A stretch of 38,833 nt of DNA from assembly GCA_028725265.1 (NCBI GenBank), contig JAQYSN010000205.1, positions 1 through 38,833 on the forward strand, written 5' to 3'. The notes beneath the pieces are model-generated. The model was not told the DNA's origin. It made no database searches and worked only from the letters and a program-made list of their open reading frames with translations. Numbering within the stretch: position 1 is the stretch's first letter; every line of letters starts with the position of its first letter. The position numbers and the translations under genes are program-made. Positions 1-8,298 of this stretch are shown here, piece by piece. Source of the stretch: Spirochaetales bacterium. Lineage in GTDB: Bacteria > Spirochaetota > Spirochaetia > Treponematales > Treponemataceae.

Positions 1-525
1 GAAGGTTCTACTTCACCTTTCGAATTTGCTAACCTTTCAAAAGCCGAAATCATGTACTTCTTTGACTGGAACTCTTTAGTTTTGAGCGCAAACGCAATTT
101 ACGTAACAGACAAGTTCACAACAATCACCGAGACAGATGCCACAATCGATTCAATGGCTTACAATGCAATGTTTAAAACAGGTGTTTCAACGGCCGCTAA
201 ATTCATCGATGTAATCAAACTTTCGCTCGGTTTGGACGCAATTTTTGATTCAGACTTTGCTTATACCGGTCTTCAGTATAATATTTCATTCATCTATCAG
301 ATTTTGGATGACTTGCAGCTAAACATCTATGCCGCACAGTTCTTTTACAATAACACACCAATTTCAGATTCGTACTTGACCGCTAAAGTTTCTATACGAA
401 TTGCATTCTACACTCAAGGAGAAAGTTATGAAAAAATTGATCGTTGTACTTTCACTTTTAAGCACACTTTTTGCAACGTCATTTGCACAGGGCATGACTG
501 CTACAGTTTTGACTGTTGTAGGTAA
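1..525 (+). CDS. C-terminal part of a putative outer-membrane/surface protein (5' end outside window)
   Basis: The frame is open from base 1, so the N-terminus is missing. The visible protein alternates hydrophobic and polar residues in short strands (for example SLVLSANAIYV and LQLNIYAAQFFY), as in a beta-barrel or beta-rich surface protein; no family is recognised. The natural end of such a protein would be an aromatic residue, and the frame reaches IRIAF at codon 406-408. Instead of a stop there, it continues with TAC and runs 98 bases into the FecR-domain gene in another frame, ending at 523-525 in a Cys/His-rich tail that is only the out-of-frame reading of that gene. Either the native stop was lost or there is a base error at 409-411. 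The same-strand FecR-domain gene follows and may share the transcript. Confidence 0.5.
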   Translation, partial: EGSTSPFEFANLSKAEIMYFFDWNSLVLSANAIYVTDKFTTITETDATIDSMAYNAMFKTGVSTAAKFIDVIKLSLGLDAIFDSDFAYTGLQYNISFIYQILDDLQLNIYAAQFFYNNTPISDSYLTAKVSIRIAFYTQGESYEKIDRCTFTFKHTFCNVICTGHDCYSFDCCR

Positions 526-1171
526 AGTAGAAAGACAAAGCGGCGATTCATGGATTCCGCTTTCCGTAGGCGATAAGCTTACGACAGGCTCGCTTGTTTC
601 AACAGGCTTCAAATCAAGCGCTACAATCAAATTTGACGGATCAGTTCTTGAACTGGCTCCTCTTTCACGACTTACGCTTTCTCAGCTTGCCGAGCAGGAA
701 GGTTCACGTGATTCAAGCGTTTATCTTGATGCTGGAAAAATCAATGCAAACATCAAGTCATCAGATAATAAACGAGTTAATTTTAGGGTAAATACTCCGG
801 TTGCAACCGCTTCCGTTCGAGGTACTGCCGGAGAAATTGACGTTTTCGGTTCAGTAAAGAGTACAGATAGTGTTTGGTCAGTTCAGGCTGTAAACTCAAA
901 AGGAGAAACAGTAGGAAATGTTGTGCCTGTTTCAAAAGGAATGACAACTCAAGTTACAGAGACAGGAACTGTTGAAAACACAGTTAGCAAAACATTGTCA
1001 TCAAGTTCTGCTAGCACAGTACTTTTCGAGGCAGTTGCTGCTGATTCAAGTGACTTTGTTGCTACAACAAGCTTTGTTTCAGATTCAATCAAGGCCGAAG
1101 CAGACACTGGTTCCTCAGCACCTTCTGCACCTGCAACTGGAACACTTAGCATATCAATTACTATCGAATAA
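428..1171 (+). CDS. FecR-domain exported protein
   Basis: This is a 247-residue protein with an N-terminal signal peptide (MKKLIVVLSLLSTLFATSFA, cleavage likely before Gln21). After it comes a FecR-type beta domain, roughly residues 24-150: a GKVERQSG opening, the GDKLTTGSLVSTG turn, an LELAPLSRL strand and TPVATASVRGTAGEI. FecR domains in spirochaetes commonly occur in periplasmic proteins of unknown partner; they are not necessarily linked to iron signalling. The C-terminal 90 residues are rich in Ser, Thr and Ala and probably form a flexible tail. The start at 428 is chosen because AAGGAG lies about 5-10 bases upstream and the signal peptide begins there; an upstream in-frame ATG at 401 would put nine extra residues before it. 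It overlaps the end of the preceding frame and lies 16 bases before ychF. Confidence 0.8.
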   Translation: MKKLIVVLSLLSTLFATSFAQGMTATVLTVVGKVERQSGDSWIPLSVGDKLTTGSLVSTGFKSSATIKFDGSVLELAPLSRLTLSQLAEQEGSRDSSVYLDAGKINANIKSSDNKRVNFRVNTPVATASVRGTAGEIDVFGSVKSTDSVWSVQAVNSKGETVGNVVPVSKGMTTQVTETGTVENTVSKTLSSSSASTVLFEAVAADSSDFVATTSFVSDSIKAEADTGSSAPSAPATGTLSISITIE

Positions 1172-1187
1172 TTATATAGGGGAAATT

Positions 1188-2297
1188 ATGGCAATTAATT
1201 GTGGTATCGTTGGCCTTCCGAACGTAGGAAAGTCTACTATTTTTTCAGCTTTGACTTCTGCTCCAGCAGAAGCCGCTAACTATCCGTTCTGCACAATAAA
1301 CCCTAACATCGGAATTGTAGATTTGCCGGATTCTCGATTAGATTTTTTGGCAAGAACGTTTCAACCACAGCGAAAAATTCCAGCAACAGTTGAATTTGTT
1401 GATATCGCTGGCCTTGTAAAAGGTGCCTCGAAAGGCGAAGGTTTGGGAAATCAGTTTTTAGGACACATCCGAGAAGTAGGTGTTATAGCACATGTTGTTC
1501 GATGTTTCGAAGATGCTGATATCGTCCACGTAAACAACAAAATCGATCCTGCTGATGATATCGCAACAATCAACATGGAGCTGGCTTTTGCTGATTTGGA
1601 CACGGTTGAAAAACGCCTCGAAAAAGCTCAGCGAAATGCCCGCGTAATGGGAAAAGACGAACAGAAAAAGGCAGCCGTCGTAATCAGTGCAATTGAAAAA
1701 ATCAAACCGCTTTTGGAAAACGGAGAAGGTGCACGAAAAGCCGATTTGACTGATGACGAAAAGCTTGCTATGTATGACTGTCATCTTATCACGATGAAAC
1801 CACAACTTTACGTTTGCAATGTCGATGAAGACGGAATCAAAAACGGCAATCAATACATCGATACTGTTAAAAAGATTGCAGCTGAAGAAAACTCAGACTG
1901 CGTCGTTATATGCGGAAAATTCGAAGCAGAACTTGCTGATATGGACAATCCAGAAGATCGACTCGCATTCCTTGAAGAGCTTGGTCTTAAAGAATCTGGA
2001 CTTGCAGTACTTGCCCGAGCCGCTTACAAGCTGATGGGACTTCAGACGTTCTTTACGGCCGGAAGCGACGAGTGCCGAGCTTGGACAATCCATGCTGGGG
2101 ACACCGCACCTAAAGCAGCCGGCGTAATCCATACAGACTTTGAGAAAGGTTTTATCAAGGCCGAAGCTTATTCTTTCGAAGATTTGGTCAAATACGGAAG
2201 CGAGGCAGAAATTAAGGCCGCCGGCCGCTACCGAATCGAAGGCAAGGAATACGTGGTCCAAGACGGCGACGTTCTTTTCTTCAAGTTCAACGTTTAG
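1188..2297 (+). CDS. ychF: Redox-regulated ATPase/GTPase YchF (OLA1 family)
   Basis: The 369-residue product is the usual YchF length. The start at 1188 gives MAINCGIVGLPNVGKST, with the P-loop GLPNVGKS at residues 7-14, followed by FVDIAGLVKGASKGEGLGNQFL (G3/switch region) and the C-terminal TGS-like domain, whose end (KEYVVQDGDVLFFKFNV) is characteristic. YchF is a universally conserved TRAFAC-class P-loop NTPase that prefers ATP and binds ribosomes; its role in translation and oxidative stress is only partly understood. A strong AGGGGAAA site (1178-1185) precedes this ATG, which rules out a much earlier in-frame ATG inside the FecR gene. A hairpin terminator follows the stop. It may be cotranscribed with the FecR gene. 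Confidence 0.95.
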   Translation: MAINCGIVGLPNVGKSTIFSALTSAPAEAANYPFCTINPNIGIVDLPDSRLDFLARTFQPQRKIPATVEFVDIAGLVKGASKGEGLGNQFLGHIREVGVIAHVVRCFEDADIVHVNNKIDPADDIATINMELAFADLDTVEKRLEKAQRNARVMGKDEQKKAAVVISAIEKIKPLLENGEGARKADLTDDEKLAMYDCHLITMKPQLYVCNVDEDGIKNGNQYIDTVKKIAAEENSDCVVICGKFEAELADMDNPEDRLAFLEELGLKESGLAVLARAAYKLMGLQTFFTAGSDECRAWTIHAGDTAPKAAGVIHTDFEKGFIKAEAYSFEDLVKYGSEAEIKAAGRYRIEGKEYVVQDGDVLFFKFNV

Positions 2298-2365
2298 GAT
2301 TGAAATTCTTAAGCCTGTCGACTAGAGCTTGATATAATCTAAAAAATGCTAAGCTGTAAAATATG

Positions 2366-2428
2366 AAAACACGACGAATTTTGGAATGCACTTAAGCACT
2401 GAATTTCAATTTTCGCCGTGTTTTTTTT
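2366..2428 (+). terminator. Rho-independent terminator downstream of ychF
   Basis: AAAACACGACGAA at 2366-2378 pairs with TTCGCCGTGTTTT at 2412-2424 with one mismatch, and a run of eight T follows the arm at 2421-2428. An imperfect inner extension around the GTGC/GCAC bases lengthens the stem. Placement 70 bases after the ychF stop supports termination of that operon. Confidence 0.75.
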
Positions 2429-2500
2429 GCCAATTTTGGCATCTTTCACATCAAAAATAAAATTTTACTTTAAAAAGATGTCTATATGTAAAAATAGTGT

Positions 2501-2506
2501 TATACT
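2501..2506 (+). promoter_or_regulatory. Candidate -10 box of the chemoreceptor gene
   Basis: TATACT sits 37 bases before the chemoreceptor ATG in an AT-rich stretch; the -35 region is weak. A GGAG ribosome-binding site at 2529-2532 precedes the start. Together with the terminators on both sides this suggests a single-gene transcript. Confidence 0.45.
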
Positions 2507-2542
2507 GTTAATGACATCATTATTAATTGGAGTAACAAGAAA

Positions 2543-4651
2543 ATGAAACCCAACACCGAAAAACGTCAATTAAAATTGGCAGCTGTAATTATTATAGTTC
2601 TTGCTTTTACGATTATCGTTTTAAACACCCTGCAAATTCTATTTATATCAACTAACATCAGAAAAGCAAACACAAAAAGTTATGAAGAGGAATGTTCTGA
2701 AATAACTTTGGCTTATGCAGAATTAATGGCCGCAAAATTTTCGGAATACTATTCGCTTCTCTATACCTACACAAATTCTGATATCGCTCGTACAGGTACA
2801 GATGCACAGATTGTCGCGTGGCTACAAAATAACGCCTCAATAAGACCAAAGGATTTTGACTATGTCGCATATGTCGATGCAAAGGGAAATTTTGATAGTG
2901 ATATTAAATCACATACATCCGTAAAAGATCGCGGATATTTCAAAGAAATAATGGAATTAGGCTGGGAAACCACCATCGATAATCCCGTTACATCAAAAAT
3001 AACAGGAAAGACCGTAATACATGTTTGCCGAGCATTGAAGCGAAACGGAAAAACAATAGGTTTCTTCTGTGCCGGAATGGAAATGCATTCATTTAACAAT
3101 ATTGTTTCTGAAATTAAACTGGGAGATACAGGTATCGGGGTTCTCATCACACAGGATGGAAAGATAATTTCAACTTCCGGCAATCCTGAAATTGTAGAAA
3201 AAGATCTTGCCGCAATAAATAATGATAAACGTGCAATGGAAATTGTAGAAAAGCATTCTAGAGAAAATCCTAATGAGCTTTTTTCATTTTGGGTAAAAAA
3301 CTCGCGCGGCTCAGAAAGTCTTAATATTTCAAAAAATGTAAGCGGCACTCCATGGGTTTTTAGTTTTCTGATTGATAAACGTCAAGTACAAGAAGCATCA
3401 AATATGCTTCGTAAACAAATGGCAATTGCAAGTGCTTTTGTAATACTAATTATTTCGACAATCGTTGGCGTGATTGTTTATTTCTTCTTGAAGCCATTGA
3501 ACGTTGTTCAGACAACAATAAGAGGCATTGCAAAAGGTGATGCTGATTTAACAAAGCGAATCTCAATCAATACAAAAATAAAAAGTGAGATTTCGGGTGT
3601 AGTAAAAAGTTTCAATGATTTTACTGAAAAGATGCAAGAAATAATGAAAGAACTGAAATCTTCCAAAAATGAATTAGTTTCTTCAGGAAAATCCCTTGAT
3701 GAAGTTACTCAAAGCACAACAAGCGCCATTATCCAAATCTCTGCAAATATCAAAAGCGTTACAAATGGTATGAATCAGCAGGCCACAAGCGTTACACAAA
3801 CGGCAGGTGCTGTAAATGAAATCGCTGCTAACATCCGTGCTCTAAATCATATGATTGAAGGTCAGGTAGAAAGTGTAAGCGTTGCCGCTTCGGCAGTTGA
3901 AGAAATGATAGGAAATATCTCATCAGTTACGGACTCTGTTGAAAAAATGGCAGAATCATTCGTCAGACTTGAAAATACGGCCCACATCGGAATGAAAAAA
4001 CAAGATGATGTAAATGTTCTTCTCCAAGAAATCCAAAGTGAATCACAGACTTTGCAGGATGCAAACGTCGTCATTTCAAGTATAGCCAGCCAGACAAACT
4101 TGCTTGCAATGAACGCAGCAATTGAAGCCGCCCATGCAGGTGATGCAGGAAAAGGTTTTGCCGTCGTTGCTGATGAAATCCGAAAATTGAGTGAAAACTC
4201 AACAGAGCAGTCAAAACGAATCGGTGAAGAACTTACAAAAATTGCACAAGCAATTACGAATGTCGTTCAAACTTCGCAAGCTGCCGGGGAAAGTTTTAGC
4301 AGTATTTCAACTAGCATTCAAGAAACAGACATGCTTGTCCAGCAAATTAAAGGTGCCATGCAGGAACAGGGTGAAGGTTCAAAGCAAATCACGAGTGCTC
4401 TCAGTAGCATGAATGACAGTAGTGCCGAAGTTAAAAATGCATCATCCGAAATGGAAGATGGAAACAAAGCAATTCTTTCGGAAATTCAGAATTTGCAGAA
4501 TATTTCACTTACTTTGAAGCAGGCAATGGACGAAATCAACGCCGGTGCAAAAGCAATCAATGAAACAGGTTCTCTCCTTTCAACAATAACCTCAACTGTA
4601 AAAGAGGAAATCACTACAATCGGCAATCAGGTTGATTTGTTCAAAGTATGA
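2543..4651 (+). CDS. Methyl-accepting chemotaxis protein (Cache-type sensor)
   Basis: This 702-residue inner-membrane chemoreceptor has transmembrane helix 1 at about 13-35 and a periplasmic Cache-like domain at about 37-290 with the DRGYFKEI signature and the IGFFCAGMEM strand. Transmembrane helix 2 lies at about 294-316, then a HAMP linker to about 370 and a long cytoplasmic coiled-coil signalling domain. The hairpin tip IASQTNLLAMNAAIEAAHAG begins at residue 514 and is canonical for binding CheA and CheW. There is no CheR-tethering pentapeptide at the C-terminus. dCache receptors usually bind amino acids, carboxylates or amines, but the ligand cannot be read here. The gene stands alone between two terminators. 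Confidence 0.95.
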   Translation: MKPNTEKRQLKLAAVIIIVLAFTIIVLNTLQILFISTNIRKANTKSYEEECSEITLAYAELMAAKFSEYYSLLYTYTNSDIARTGTDAQIVAWLQNNASIRPKDFDYVAYVDAKGNFDSDIKSHTSVKDRGYFKEIMELGWETTIDNPVTSKITGKTVIHVCRALKRNGKTIGFFCAGMEMHSFNNIVSEIKLGDTGIGVLITQDGKIISTSGNPEIVEKDLAAINNDKRAMEIVEKHSRENPNELFSFWVKNSRGSESLNISKNVSGTPWVFSFLIDKRQVQEASNMLRKQMAIASAFVILIISTIVGVIVYFFLKPLNVVQTTIRGIAKGDADLTKRISINTKIKSEISGVVKSFNDFTEKMQEIMKELKSSKNELVSSGKSLDEVTQSTTSAIIQISANIKSVTNGMNQQATSVTQTAGAVNEIAANIRALNHMIEGQVESVSVAASAVEEMIGNISSVTDSVEKMAESFVRLENTAHIGMKKQDDVNVLLQEIQSESQTLQDANVVISSIASQTNLLAMNAAIEAAHAGDAGKGFAVVADEIRKLSENSTEQSKRIGEELTKIAQAITNVVQTSQAAGESFSSISTSIQETDMLVQQIKGAMQEQGEGSKQITSALSSMNDSSAEVKNASSEMEDGNKAILSEIQNLQNISLTLKQAMDEINAGAKAINETGSLLSTITSTVKEEITTIGNQVDLFKV

Positions 4652-4679
4652 TCAAAAAATTTTGATTCAACAAAAAATC

Positions 4680-4718
4680 AGTAGCACAAACACTAAGAAT
4701 GTGCTACTATTTTTTTTT
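4680..4718 (+). terminator. Rho-independent terminator of the chemoreceptor gene
   Basis: A perfect 9-bp stem, AGTAGCACA (4680-4688) with TGTGCTACT (4700-4708), has an 11-base loop and is followed by a nine-T run (4710-4718). It lies 28 bases after the stop. Confidence 0.9.
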
Positions 4719-4720
4719 AC

Positions 4721-4738
4721 TTAGTTAGCAGTAACTAA
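4721..4738. repeat. Short inverted repeat TTAGTTA-GCAG-TAACTAA
   Basis: Seven-base perfect arms around GCAG sit directly after the T-run of the chemoreceptor terminator and before the methyltransferase remnant. It could be an operator of the vanished gene or chance; nothing else supports a function. Confidence 0.35.
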
Positions 4739-4751
4739 CTAAATTTATTAT

Positions 4752-4876
4752 AAAGAAGGAATTTCACCGTCAGAAATGCTTGAAATTGGCTGTGGCGGCG
4801 GACGAAAAAAATGCTTGCTGATGAAATTTCAAAAACTGGCTATAGGGTTCTTTCGATTGAATCAACGACAAAATAA
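4752..4876 (+). pseudogene. Frameshifted remnant of a class I SAM-dependent methyltransferase
   Basis: The first part (to about 4810) reads ISPSEMLEIGCGGGRK, which is methyltransferase motif I (the SAM-binding E-x-G-x-G-x-G loop). After a run of seven A (4805-4811) the sense reading jumps frame and continues as MLADEISKTGYRVLSIES, the expected helix and beta-2 strand (acidic SAM-ribose region) of the same fold, ending in TAA at 4874-4876. No start codon with a ribosome-binding site and no remaining catalytic domain are present, so only a fragment of about 40 codons survives. The rest of the 299-base gap holds the chemoreceptor terminator and an AT-rich stretch before the next gene. Confidence 0.55.
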
Positions 4877-4950
4877 ATTTTAAGTCAGGCAACTAGAAAA
4901 TTTTTCCCCATTTTTAACTCATTTTTAAAAACTCAGACAATAATTAAGGT

Positions 4951-6006
4951 ATGAAGAACTTATATTTTCATGTTTTTTTATTTTTTGTCTGCTCATTTTT
5001 TTCCTGCAAGTTTTCTGGGCCGCTTCCCCCTGCAAACAACACATTTAACAACTTGAACCACTGGAATGACTCCGCACTTTCTAAAAACACAAGGATAAAA
5101 ATTGCAAACTGGAATCTTCAAACATTTTTCGATGCCTCTCCAAGTGGCAATGAATACAGTGGATTTACAGATAAGGACAAAAATTGGAACCAAGAAAAAT
5201 ATCTTCAGCGCTTGGAAAGATTATGTAATGTGATACAACAAATTGATGCTGATATCATCGCCTTTGAAGAAATCGAAAATAAAGGCATCATTTACGACAT
5301 CATAAACAACTATCTTCTTCAGGGACGCCGAGATAAATCATATAAATATGCCATTTTTGCAGGTGAAAGCAATCAGGCCTTTGGAATAGCACTTGTGAGC
5401 AGGTATCCCATTTTGGACTATTCAGTTCATCAAATTAATGTGGTGGGAGAAAAAAATGAACAACCTAGGATGCGCCCGATAGCAAAAGCACTGGTTCAAA
5501 TCGACGACAAGACCCTGTCCGTTTATGTCTGCCATTGGAAAAGCAAGTCTAATGGCGAAGAAGAAAGCGAGATATGGCGAAACTATTCCGAAATGCAACT
5601 TGCAAGACTCATCTCAACAGATACAAATCCTGTTTTCGTCACAGGTGATTTTAACCGCGATCTAAAAGAGTTCCAAATTTCAAGCACGATTCTTTCAAAT
5701 GATTTTTCAAGCTCGATAAAATTGCGGACATTCGACAATTTCAGTAGCGCTGATGTTTACCTGAATTCTGCATGGCTTTATCGTCCAATAGAATCAGTTT
5801 ATAAAAACGAAGGCAGCTATTTTTTTCAGGGAAAATGGGAAAAAATTGATCATTTTATGTTTTCAAGGGAAGTTGTTTTTAGAAGCTTTTCAACAGTGAA
5901 ATATGCAGAAAACGTAACTGAAAGCGGCACTCCAGACCGCTATTCAGTTTGGAGTGGCAAAGGATTTTCGGATCATCTGCCACTCGAATGTATAATTGAA
6001 TTATAA
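4951..6006 (+). CDS. Secreted endonuclease/exonuclease/phosphatase-family lipoprotein
   Basis: The 351-residue protein has a hydrophobic signal sequence and a lipobox-like FFSC, so Cys20 is the probable lipidation site. The EEP (DNase I-like) fold follows from about residue 50: KIANWNLQTF (first strand with metal-binding Asn), FEEIEN (metal-binding Glu), the VCHWKSK strand with the catalytic-type His, GDFN (catalytic Asp and Asn) and the terminal SDHLPL (catalytic Asp-His). The catalytic set appears complete, so it is probably an active Mg-dependent nuclease or phosphodiesterase outside the cytoplasm, perhaps scavenging nucleic acid. EEP enzymes also include phospholipases, and the substrate cannot be decided. 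AAGG lies just before the ATG. Its 3' end overlaps the convergent Mrp gene by six bases. Confidence 0.88.
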   Translation: MKNLYFHVFLFFVCSFFSCKFSGPLPPANNTFNNLNHWNDSALSKNTRIKIANWNLQTFFDASPSGNEYSGFTDKDKNWNQEKYLQRLERLCNVIQQIDADIIAFEEIENKGIIYDIINNYLLQGRRDKSYKYAIFAGESNQAFGIALVSRYPILDYSVHQINVVGEKNEQPRMRPIAKALVQIDDKTLSVYVCHWKSKSNGEEESEIWRNYSEMQLARLISTDTNPVFVTGDFNRDLKEFQISSTILSNDFSSSIKLRTFDNFSSADVYLNSAWLYRPIESVYKNEGSYFFQGKWEKIDHFMFSREVVFRSFSTVKYAENVTESGTPDRYSVWSGKGFSDHLPLECIIEL

Positions 6007-6819
6007 GGCTTCAATCATGTCCATCATGTTGTCGAGCCAATTACTGTTGAAATCTTCGATTTTTCCAGCATCAACAAGCTTGGCAAGTTCTGGATTGATT
6101 GGCAAAGCAGATGTTGTTTTGATTCCGAATTTTTTAGCAACGGCTTCAACCTTGCTTTCGCCAAAAACAGGAACTTTTTTGCCACAGTCAGGACACTCAA
6201 AATAGCTCATGTTTTCAACAAGTCCCAAAACAGGGATGTTCATCATGTTGGCCATGTTAACAGCCTTTTCGACAATCATGCTAACGAGTTCCTGAGGGCT
6301 TGTTACGATGATAATTCCATCGATTCGAATCGTCTGGAAAACCGTAAGTGGTACGTCACCTGTTCCAGGTGGCATATCAATGAACATGTAATCAACATCT
6401 TGCCAAATAACATCTGTCCAAAACTGTTTTACGGCGCCGGCAATTACCGGACCTCGCCAAACAACAGGGTCAGACTCGTTTTCAAGGAGCATGTTAATAG
6501 ACATGACCTGTATACCTGTTTTTGTGTAGGCTGGAATCAATCCGTCGCCTTCTTCTGTTCCCAAAGCCTTTTCGTGAATGTTAAATCCTTTCGGAATGGA
6601 AGGACCAGTTATATCAGCATCGAGAATTGCCGTATTATGATTTCGTCGTTCACTCAATACAGAAAGCATTGATGTAACAATAGATTTTCCAACTCCACCT
6701 TTTCCGCTTACAACTCCGATAACTTTTTTTATGCTGCTTTTTGGATGTGGATTTTCATGAAAATCTCGTTCGCCGCATTCTTTACCACATGAAGAACAAT
6801 CGTGAGAACAGTCGCTCAT
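6001..6819 (-). CDS. mrp: Mrp/NBP35-family P-loop ATPase, iron-sulfur carrier
   Basis: The 272-residue cytoplasmic protein carries the deviant Walker A motif GKGGVGKS near residue 39, the DADITGPSIPK switch, VVWRGPV, and the IDMPPGTGD motif typical of Mrp/ApbC ATPases. Two cysteine groups are visible: an N-terminal CX3CX2CX3C cluster (Cys4, 8, 11, 15) and a C-terminal CPDC, the latter being the conserved pair that holds a bridging 4Fe-4S cluster at the dimer interface. The family transfers Fe-S clusters to apoproteins. The ATG has a GAGG site about 8 bases upstream. It diverges from the MATE gene and converges with the nuclease gene. No Fe-S assembly operon is present in the window. Confidence 0.92.
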   Translation of the reverse strand: MSDCSHDCSSCGKECGERDFHENPHPKSSIKKVIGVVSGKGGVGKSIVTSMLSVLSERRNHNTAILDADITGPSIPKGFNIHEKALGTEEGDGLIPAYTKTGIQVMSINMLLENESDPVVWRGPVIAGAVKQFWTDVIWQDVDYMFIDMPPGTGDVPLTVFQTIRIDGIIIVTSPQELVSMIVEKAVNMANMMNIPVLGLVENMSYFECPDCGKKVPVFGESKVEAVAKKFGIKTTSALPINPELAKLVDAGKIEDFNSNWLDNMMDMIEAL

Positions 6820-6884
6820 ATTTTAACCTCGTTTGATTTTGATGTTTCCGTGCAATTCGTTATATATACATCAATTACACTCTA

Positions 6885-6890
6885 TATAAT
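6885..6890 (+). promoter_or_regulatory. -10 box TATAAT of the MATE gene
   Basis: A consensus TATAAT is centred 40 bases before the ATG at 6927. Transcription would begin near 6897, leaving only about six bases before the alternative TTG at 6903, so this box favours the ATG as the start. The -35 region is not convincing. Confidence 0.5.
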
Positions 6891-6926
6891 ATAGCATATT
6901 TTTTGATAAAAGACTATCTTGGAACT

Positions 6927-8270
6927 ATGGTTTTGAGCAATTCGTTTCTGCTTAAATTTCTTCTTCCTCTGGTCGCCGAACAGTTACTGGCAATTTTAGT
7001 AGGGCTAGCCGATACGCTGATGGCATCGAGCATCTGCGAAAGTGCCGTTGATGCAATCTCGATTGTCGATCAAGTCTTTATTTTCATTAATATTCTGCTT
7101 TCAAGTTTCGCAAGTGGCGGCGTAATTCTGGTTTCAAGATTCTTTGGTGCAAAAAATTTTCCGACCCTAAAAAAAACCGTGCATCTCCTTTTTATCCTTC
7201 TGATAATTTACGCAGCCATCCTGATGATAATCGCTTTTGCTTTTAAAATCCCACTGATGAACTTTTTGTTTCCTGCAATTGATGAAGAAATTCGAAATCT
7301 TGCAAATCCATATTTTTATACTCTAGTTTTTTCTATTCCATGCGTTGCGCTTTTTAACTGTTCATGTGCAATTTTCCGTGGACTTGGAAAAACAAGCACT
7401 TCTATGTGGATAAGCCTGTTGATGAACATATTGAACATTGTCGGAAATTTCATTACTGTCCAATTTTTTGATCTCGGCATTTCAGGTATAGCAGCGTCCA
7501 CATTTATTTCTAGATTTTGTGCCGGATTCGTAGGCATCGTAATAATAGCCGTTTTTATGAATCACACAACTAATAAAAACAAACAAGAAAACTATTCAAC
7601 TGCACCTGAAAATTCAAGTTTCGCACTCGCTGGCAAAATTTGCTCCCTCGCACTACCTAGTTCGCTTGAAAATGGCCTTTATCAGCTCGGCAAGCTTTTG
7701 GTGATGACTTTCATCGGAAAAATGGGCTCTCTCGCAATTGCCGCAAACGCTGCCTGCAACGTAGTTTCTTCAGTCGGAGTCGTCACAGGCTTTGCCGCAA
7801 GCAATGCCTTGCTTAGTCTTGTTGCAGTAGCCTATGGAGAAAAAAATCCTGCATCAATCCGCAATTCCATCCGAAAAATCATGACATTTGTCTACGCAAG
7901 TTTTGCCATCATCAATATCCCGATTTTTATCTTTGCTCCACAAATCGCTTTGCTTTTCCGATACTCGCCAGAAAGTACAGTCCTTGCCGTCCAGCTCATC
8001 CGCTACCACGCGCTTTTCTGCACATTTTTTTGGCCGACATCATCTGCATTTCCAAGTGCACTTCGGGCATTGGGAGATGTCAAATTCACTCTGCTCGTTT
8101 CATCAGTTTCAATGTGGATAATCCGAATCGGAATATGTTACATCCTTTCGTTCACATTCAATCTTGGAGTTTTGGGCGTTTGGATTGCCATGTCGATTGA
8201 ATGGATTGTAAAATCAGCTTGTTTTCTTTTACGATACCGAAAAATTTATAAAAAATTTACATTTGCATAG
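6927..8270 (+). CDS. MATE-family multidrug/toxic-compound efflux transporter
   Basis: The 447-residue membrane protein has about twelve hydrophobic helices in two six-helix halves, each opening with the MatE signature style (LLPLVAEQLLAILVGLADTLM, then LPSSLENGLYQLGKLLVM). MATE proteins export cationic drugs or metabolites using a Na+ or H+ gradient; the substrate is not predictable. The start at 6927 is preferred to an in-frame TTG at 6903: a TATAAT at 6885-6890 leaves too short a leader for the TTG, and GGA lies six bases before this ATG. The last codons contain the -35 box of the next gene. Divergent from mrp. Confidence 0.9.
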   Translation: MVLSNSFLLKFLLPLVAEQLLAILVGLADTLMASSICESAVDAISIVDQVFIFINILLSSFASGGVILVSRFFGAKNFPTLKKTVHLLFILLIIYAAILMIIAFAFKIPLMNFLFPAIDEEIRNLANPYFYTLVFSIPCVALFNCSCAIFRGLGKTSTSMWISLLMNILNIVGNFITVQFFDLGISGIAASTFISRFCAGFVGIVIIAVFMNHTTNKNKQENYSTAPENSSFALAGKICSLALPSSLENGLYQLGKLLVMTFIGKMGSLAIAANAACNVVSSVGVVTGFAASNALLSLVAVAYGEKNPASIRNSIRKIMTFVYASFAIINIPIFIFAPQIALLFRYSPESTVLAVQLIRYHALFCTFFWPTSSAFPSALRALGDVKFTLLVSSVSMWIIRIGICYILSFTFNLGVLGVWIAMSIEWIVKSACFLLRYRKIYKKFTFA

Positions 8271-8291
8271 CATAAAGAATTGAAGTAAAAT
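8263..8291 (+). promoter_or_regulatory. Promoter of the CBS-pyrophosphatase gene, apparently leaderless
   Basis: TTGCAT (8263-8268), a 17-base spacer, and TAAAAT (8286-8291) stand seven bases before the ATG at 8299. The -35 box overlaps the end of the MATE gene. No Shine-Dalgarno sequence is present, so transcription would start at or next to the start codon. Confidence 0.55.
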
Positions 8292-8298
8292 ATTTTTT

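Noticed and set aside
972-1187. N-terminal extension of ychF from an ATG at 972
   Set aside because: It lies inside the FecR gene in another frame, and the family start with a strong ribosome-binding site is at 1188.
6903-6926. TTG start for the MATE gene at 6903
   Set aside because: A TATAAT at 6885-6890 leaves almost no leader and there is no ribosome-binding site; the ATG at 6927 fits the family start.
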